Shown here: positions 60,518 through 64,000 of the stretch, piece after piece | Layout of the letters: every line of letters begins with the position of its first letter | Numbering within the stretch: position 1 is the first letter of the stretch | Origin: Leucobacter rhizosphaerae | Lineage (GTDB): Bacteria > Actinomycetota > Actinomycetes > Actinomycetales > Microbacteriaceae | Direction of reading: 5' to 3' | Length of the DNA: 64,000 nt | Assembly: GCF_022919175.1 (NCBI RefSeq) | Contig: NZ_CP095043.1 | Coordinates: forward strand, 2,046,001 to 2,110,000 | Notes under the pieces: generated by a model | What the model saw: the letters and a program-made list of their open reading frames with translations, nothing else | Told to the model about the DNA's origin: nothing | Database searches by the model: none | Position numbers and translations under genes: made by a program

Positions 60518-61831
60518 TTCATCGCACTCCGCCACCGCATCTTCCGCCGCCTCTTCGCCGCGCACGTGGTGGCGCTGCTCGGAACGGGCCTCTCCACCCT
60601 CGCCATCGGCTTCCTCGTGTTCGACATCTCCGGCGACAACGCCGCGGCGACCATGGGCACCCTGCTCGCGATCAAGATGCTCACGTATCTGCTCCTCGGG
60701 CCGTTCGCCCCAGTGATCGCGCAAAAGTTCGGTGCGAAACGCTTGCTCGTCACCACGGACATCGCACGCGCTGCGGTCGCGGTCACCCTCCCGTTCATCG
60801 ACAGCATCGCAGCGGCATATGCGCTGATCTTCGTCCTGCAGTCGGCGTCGGCACTCTTCACCCCGACATTCCAGGCCGCGATCCCGACCGTCGTCACCGA
60901 TCGAAAGCAATACACGGGCGCATTGGCCCTGAGTCGACTCGCCTACGATCTCGAGGCGCTGGCCTCTCCCTCGATCGCCGGGTTCATCCTGGTCATCGCG
61001 CCCTCGTCGGCGCTGTTCTTCGGCACCGGTGTCGGATTCCTCGGTTCGGCGATGCTGATCCTCTCGGTCGTACTGCCGAAGCCCTCGGAACCGGTGCGCG
61101 CCAGAACCCGCACCGAGATCCTTCGCGGCACGCGGCTGATGCTGACGGTGCCCGCCCTCCGCGGGACGCTGACGCTGCACCTCGCCCTCGCGGCCGTCGG
61201 GGCGATCGCCATGGTGCTCACGGTGCCGCTGGTCCGCGGCGGGCTCGGGGGCAGCGAGGCGCAGGCCGCCGGGGTGCTGGTCGCGTTCGGGCTCGGATCC
61301 ATCGTGTCCGCGGCCATCATGACACCGATCGTCACCCGCATCGGTCCGCGGCCCTACATGCTCAGCGGCCTGCTGGTCATGTCCGCGGCGATGTCGGGCG
61401 TCTGGCCCGCGCTGGCCTGGGCTCCGGAGTCGCAGATCTACGTGTGGCTCTCGACGATCTGGTTCGTCGCGGGTCTCGGAAACTCCGCGGTGCTCGCCCC
61501 CATGGGACGGGTGGTCCGCGACTCCGTGGAGGACGCGGATCTGCCGCACGTGTTCGCCGCCCAGTTCTCCCTCGCCCACGGCTGGTGGTTGATCAGCTAT
61601 CCTGTGGCTGGTTGGGGAGCCACGATCTGGGGCTTCGGTCCCATGACCCTGATGCTCTCCGGCTTCGCCGCGCTGGCGCTCATCGTGGCGGCCCGCCTGT
61701 GGCGCGATCCCGCGCCGATCGCACCCGACCCGACCACCGACCCCACGACCACCGACCTCTCGACCACCGATCTCTCGACCACCGATCTCTCAAGCGCAGA
61801 CAAGGAGCGGATCCATGGGACGCCCCAGTGA
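60515..61831 (+). CDS. MFS exporter, probable metal or drug efflux
   Basis: A 438-residue, about 11-12 TM major facilitator of the MFS_3/enterobactin-exporter-like group. It contains TLAIGFLVFDISGDNAAATM at the N terminus and no sugar-porter motifs. The C-terminal tail has TTDLS repeats from a 15-base DNA repeat. The ATG at 60515 lies five bases after a predicted -10, so the mRNA is likely leaderless. It overlaps the ArsR gene by 17 bases, which suggests export of the ion or compound the ArsR protein senses. Confidence 0.82.
   Translation: MFIALRHRIFRRLFAAHVVALLGTGLSTLAIGFLVFDISGDNAAATMGTLLAIKMLTYLLLGPFAPVIAQKFGAKRLLVTTDIARAAVAVTLPFIDSIAAAYALIFVLQSASALFTPTFQAAIPTVVTDRKQYTGALALSRLAYDLEALASPSIAGFILVIAPSSALFFGTGVGFLGSAMLILSVVLPKPSEPVRARTRTEILRGTRLMLTVPALRGTLTLHLALAAVGAIAMVLTVPLVRGGLGGSEAQAAGVLVAFGLGSIVSAAIMTPIVTRIGPRPYMLSGLLVMSAAMSGVWPALAWAPESQIYVWLSTIWFVAGLGNSAVLAPMGRVVRDSVEDADLPHVFAAQFSLAHGWWLISYPVAGWGATIWGFGPMTLMLSGFAALALIVAARLWRDPAPIAPDPTTDPTTTDLSTTDLSTTDLSSADKERIHGTPQ
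61743..61791. repeat. 15-bp in-frame tandem repeat at the 3' end of the MFS gene
   Basis: The unit CTCTCGACCACCGAT is at 61757-61771 and 61772-61786, with partial copies on each side. It encodes repeated TTDLS in a cytosolic tail. Confidence 0.8.
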
Positions 61832-62180
61832 AACCCCGGCGGTTCGCCAACCCACCGAGGCGGAGCTCGACCACGCGGCGACGGTGCTGCAGCTCCTCTC
61901 CGACCGGTCGCGGCTCGGGATCATCTCGGTCCTGCTGCCCGGCCACGAGCTCTCCGTCGGGGAGATCGCGCAGGCCCTCGACCGCCCGGTACCGGCGATC
62001 TCGCAGCACCTCGCGAAGCTGAAGGGCGGTCGCCTGGTCGTCGCCCGGCGCGAGGGCACCTCGATCAAGTACCGCCTGTGCGGGGAGCACGTCTCGCTGC
62101 TCGTCGAGAACCTGCTCCAGCACACCGAGCACGAGCTCTTCAGCGAACCCCCGCACCACAGCGGCGCGCGCAGCGCGTAG
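61815..62180 (+). CDS. ArsR/SmtB-family metal-sensing-type repressor
   Basis: A 121-residue winged-helix regulator with recognition helix PVPAISQHLAKLKGG. The alpha-3 CxC arsenic site is absent (ELSVGEIA). The last helix has His92, His103 and His106 with Glu91, spacing H-x10-H-x2-H, like the alpha-5 zinc/cobalt/nickel site of CzrA and NmtR, except that the first Asp is missing. AAGGAG precedes the ATG. It overlaps the exporter gene and likely binds the 42-bp palindrome. Confidence 0.86.
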   Translation: MGRPSETPAVRQPTEAELDHAATVLQLLSDRSRLGIISVLLPGHELSVGEIAQALDRPVPAISQHLAKLKGGRLVVARREGTSIKYRLCGEHVSLLVENLLQHTEHELFSEPPHHSGARSA

Positions 62181-62183
62181 CGG

Positions 62184-62942
62184 TCACGGCCCGAGCCGCA
62201 GGGCGCCGTCCATGCGGATCGTCTCACCGTTCAGATAGTCGTGCTCCGCGATCATGAGCACGAGACGGGCGAACTCCTCGGGGGTCGCCGCGCGCGCGGG
62301 GAACGGCACCTCGGCCCCGAGCGTGCCGGCGACCTCGGGGCCGAGTGACGCGAGCAGCGGGGTGTTCACGATCCCCGGCGCGATCGTGTTCACCCGGATC
62401 CCCGCGCGCGCGAGATCGCGGGCCGCGGCGAGCGTCAGCGCCACGATGCCGCCCTTCGACGCGGCGTAGGCCGCCTGACCGATCTGGCCCTCGAACGCCG
62501 CGATCGAGGCGGTGTTGACGATCACCCCGCGCTGCCCGTCGTGGTCGACGGGCGCGGTCTCTGCCATGACCTCGCTCACGAGCCGCAGCACGTTGAAGGT
62601 GCCCGTGAGATTGACGTCGACGACCCTCCGGAAGAGCTCGAGGTCGTGGACACCGCGCGACGACAGGATGCGCCGAGCCGGAGCGATGCCGGCGCAGTTC
62701 ACCACCGTGCGGAGCGGCCGTTCGGGGTCGAGCGCGGCGAGTGCGTCGGCGACGTCGTCGGCAGAGGTCACATCCGCGGCGACGGTGGTCACCCCGGCCC
62801 GCGGATCCCGCACCGCGTCCACGGCGTCCGAGAGGTCGATCCCGAGCACGTGCGCGCCGCGATCCACCAGCGCCGCCACGACGGCGGCCCCGAGTCCGGA
62901 GGCGGCGCCCGTCACGACCGCCGCGGTCCCGTGCAGTTCCAT
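62184..62942 (-). CDS. Short-chain dehydrogenase, 3-hydroxyacyl-CoA dehydrogenase type 2-like
   Basis: A 252-residue SDR. TGAASGLG is at 11-18, NCAGIAPA mid-protein, and the catalytic YAASK follows IGQAA. The C-terminal NGETIRMDGALRLGP matches HSD10/FabG-like 3-hydroxyacyl-CoA dehydrogenases. It lies downstream of the DeoR gene on the minus strand (48-base gap). The stop is three bases from the ArsR stop, with no terminator between. The substrate is unknown and may be a sugar-acid intermediate. Confidence 0.82.
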   Translation of the reverse strand: MELHGTAAVVTGAASGLGAAVVAALVDRGAHVLGIDLSDAVDAVRDPRAGVTTVAADVTSADDVADALAALDPERPLRTVVNCAGIAPARRILSSRGVHDLELFRRVVDVNLTGTFNVLRLVSEVMAETAPVDHDGQRGVIVNTASIAAFEGQIGQAAYAASKGGIVALTLAAARDLARAGIRVNTIAPGIVNTPLLASLGPEVAGTLGAEVPFPARAATPEEFARLVLMIAEHDYLNGETIRMDGALRLGP

Positions 62943-62990
62943 GAGAGCCTCCTTGCTCGCTGTTCCCGTTCCCCGCGATCCGGGATCGCC

Positions 62991-63779
62991 TCAGACGGTC
63001 TCGACCCGCCACCCCGCGTCGCGGAACGCCGAGATGCGCTCCTCGCTCGCACCGCGATCCGTCACGAGTCCGCACCCCGGCCCCATGGGCGCCCAGTGCG
63101 AGAAGGGCGGTTCGCGGTCGAACTTGCTCGAGTGCACGAGCAGCCAGGTCTCCCGCGCGTTCCGCGACATGAGCTCCTTGACCGCGGCCTGATCGATCTC
63201 GGGGCAGTTGATGCCGCGCACCGGATCCACCGCCTCGGCGCCCAGGTACCCGATGTCCGCGGTCACCCGCTCGAGCGCCTGGAGGGTCAGCAGCCCCACG
63301 ATGGACTCGCTCGGACGCCGGAGCCGCCCGCCGAGCACGAGCACCTCGGCCCGCGCATCCGCGAGCTCGAGGATCGAGCTCAGCCCGTTGGTCACGAGCA
63401 GCAGGTCCTCCCGCTCGCCGAGCAGCGCCGCGAGCTCCGCGACCGTGGTGCCCGAGTCCAGCATCACCGTCGACCCGGGCTGCACCCGGTCCGCCGCCCA
63501 GCGCGCGAGGTCCCGCTTCTCGCCGAGATGCTCCGTCGACTTCTCCCGCCAGGAACGGTCCAGGCGGCCGGTATCGATCGCGCCGCCGTACGTGCGCGCG
63601 ACCCGGTGAGTGCCTTCGAGGTGCGCGAGATCGCGGCGGACGGTGGCGACCGAGACGTCGAGTTCGCGCGCCAGATCCTGCACGCTCACGCCGCCACGCT
63701 CATCGAGCAGCCCGAGGAGCCGCTCGCGGCGCTGGACCGTGTGCTGGTACTCGCCTCGGCGCGCAGATTCGCCGGCCAT
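62991..63779 (-). CDS. DeoR-family transcriptional regulator
   Basis: A 262-residue DeoR/GlpR regulator. The N-terminal helix-turn-helix is RERLLGLLDERGGVSVQDLA to SVATVRRDLAHLE, and the sugar-phosphate-binding domain has DSGTTVAELAALL and LVTNGLSSILEL. It is likely a repressor answering to a phosphorylated sugar or sugar acid. It follows the PdxA-family gene and precedes the SDR. ATG without a strong ribosome-binding site. Confidence 0.86.
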   Translation of the reverse strand: MAGESARRGEYQHTVQRRERLLGLLDERGGVSVQDLARELDVSVATVRRDLAHLEGTHRVARTYGGAIDTGRLDRSWREKSTEHLGEKRDLARWAADRVQPGSTVMLDSGTTVAELAALLGEREDLLLVTNGLSSILELADARAEVLVLGGRLRRPSESIVGLLTLQALERVTADIGYLGAEAVDPVRGINCPEIDQAAVKELMSRNARETWLLVHSSKFDREPPFSHWAPMGPGCGLVTDRGASEERISAFRDAGWRVETV

Positions 63780-63843
63780 CGCGTTCCGCCTTCCCGGAGC
63801 GGGCCACCCCGCAACGCCCCCAGCGTATCGGACCCCGGGTCGG

Positions 63844-64000
63844 TCAGCTCCCGGCGGCGGCCTCGCGCTCGAAGTCGGCCCGGATCCGGTCCGCGAACGG
63901 CGCGAACTCCGCTCCGGCGAGGTACGCCGAGCGCATCGTCCCGGGATCGGCGATCGCCTGACCCGCGATGTCGAAGGCCGTGCCGTGATCGACCGAGGTG
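63844..64000 (-). CDS. PdxA-family dehydrogenase (C-terminal end only)
   Basis: The last 51 codons of a gene that begins beyond the right edge. TSVDHGTAFDIAGQAIADPG is the conserved C-terminal signature of 4-hydroxythreonine-4-phosphate dehydrogenase (PdxA). PdxA2 relatives in sugar-acid clusters act on phosphorylated tetronates with an Otn-type kinase. Association with a DeoR gene and an SDR favours the PdxA2 role over pyridoxal biosynthesis. Catalytic residues are outside the window. Confidence 0.8.
   Translation of the reverse strand, partial: TSVDHGTAFDIAGQAIADPGTMRSAYLAGAEFAPFADRIRADFEREAAAGS

Overview
The window is high-GC DNA with dense, tightly packed genes, many GTG starts, ATGA/GTGA overlaps and several candidate leaderless starts. 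This points to an actinobacterium. A mycothiol-type (MshA-like) glycosyltransferase, an actinobacterial inositol aldolase (Cgl0159 family) and a CsoR-type copper operator fit Actinomycetota, most likely Microbacteriaceae (Leucobacter- or Microbacterium-like). That family assignment is inference. No tRNA, rRNA, IS element, phage gene or CRISPR array was seen.

Region 1 (1-30.5 kb) is a large cyclitol (inositol) catabolic island. The canonical set runs on the minus strand: iolC, the Cgl0159-type aldolase, iolA, iolB and iolD (29.6-23.3 kb), then iolE, iolG and an IolI-like isomerase (22.9-20.0 kb), then the IolT-type importer and a scyllo-inositol dehydrogenase-like gene (19.1-16.5 kb). The GntR/UTRA regulator iolR (29.7 kb) diverges from iolC. 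A ten-base motif, TGTCHTRWCA, lies in front of five of these transcription units. A second set holds another IolD paralogue, an aldehyde dehydrogenase, an HpcH/HpaI aldolase, a second iolG, a hydroxypyruvate-isomerase-like gene, a Gfo/Idh oxidoreductase with an isomerase, and two LacI repressors, each beside its own perfect palindrome (0-10.7 kb). It probably handles other inositol isomers or related sugars. A two-component system and two coupled penicillin-binding-protein-like lipoproteins (11.0-16.4 kb) interrupt the island.

Region 2 (30.5-37.5 kb) holds the MshA-like glycosyltransferase, a copper operon (copZ, an HVHPE-motif protein, copA, a YHS protein) under a CsoR-type operator placed inside the -35/-10 spacer, and a cupin gene divergent from a His-rich CDF metal exporter.

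Region 3 (37.6-59.5 kb) is a nitrogen-compound catabolic island. It has a FadR-type GntR regulator, a ROK-like regulator, two HAD-II hydrolases, two FAD amine oxidases, a serine/threonine dehydratase-like enzyme, an Ldh-family dehydrogenase, an SDR, RidA, a DSD1/D-threonine-aldolase-like enzyme, an aldehyde dehydrogenase, a peptide-type ABC importer with fused permeases and fused ATPases, a tartrate/D-malate dehydrogenase, a class III aminotransferase and a succinate-semialdehyde dehydrogenase. Two repeated operator motifs split it into two regulons: GTTTCAMATTRARTCAA at four promoters between 39.6 and 47.2 kb, and GATTGTYAACAATC and near matches at four places between 36.4 and 56.7 kb. The substrate is unknown; hydroxylated amino or dicarboxylic acids and amines fit the enzymes.

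Region 4 (59.6-64 kb) has a GntR gene divergent from an MFS exporter plus an ArsR sensor across a 42-bp perfect palindrome that contains both start codons. It ends with an SDR, a DeoR regulator and the 3' end of a PdxA-family dehydrogenase.
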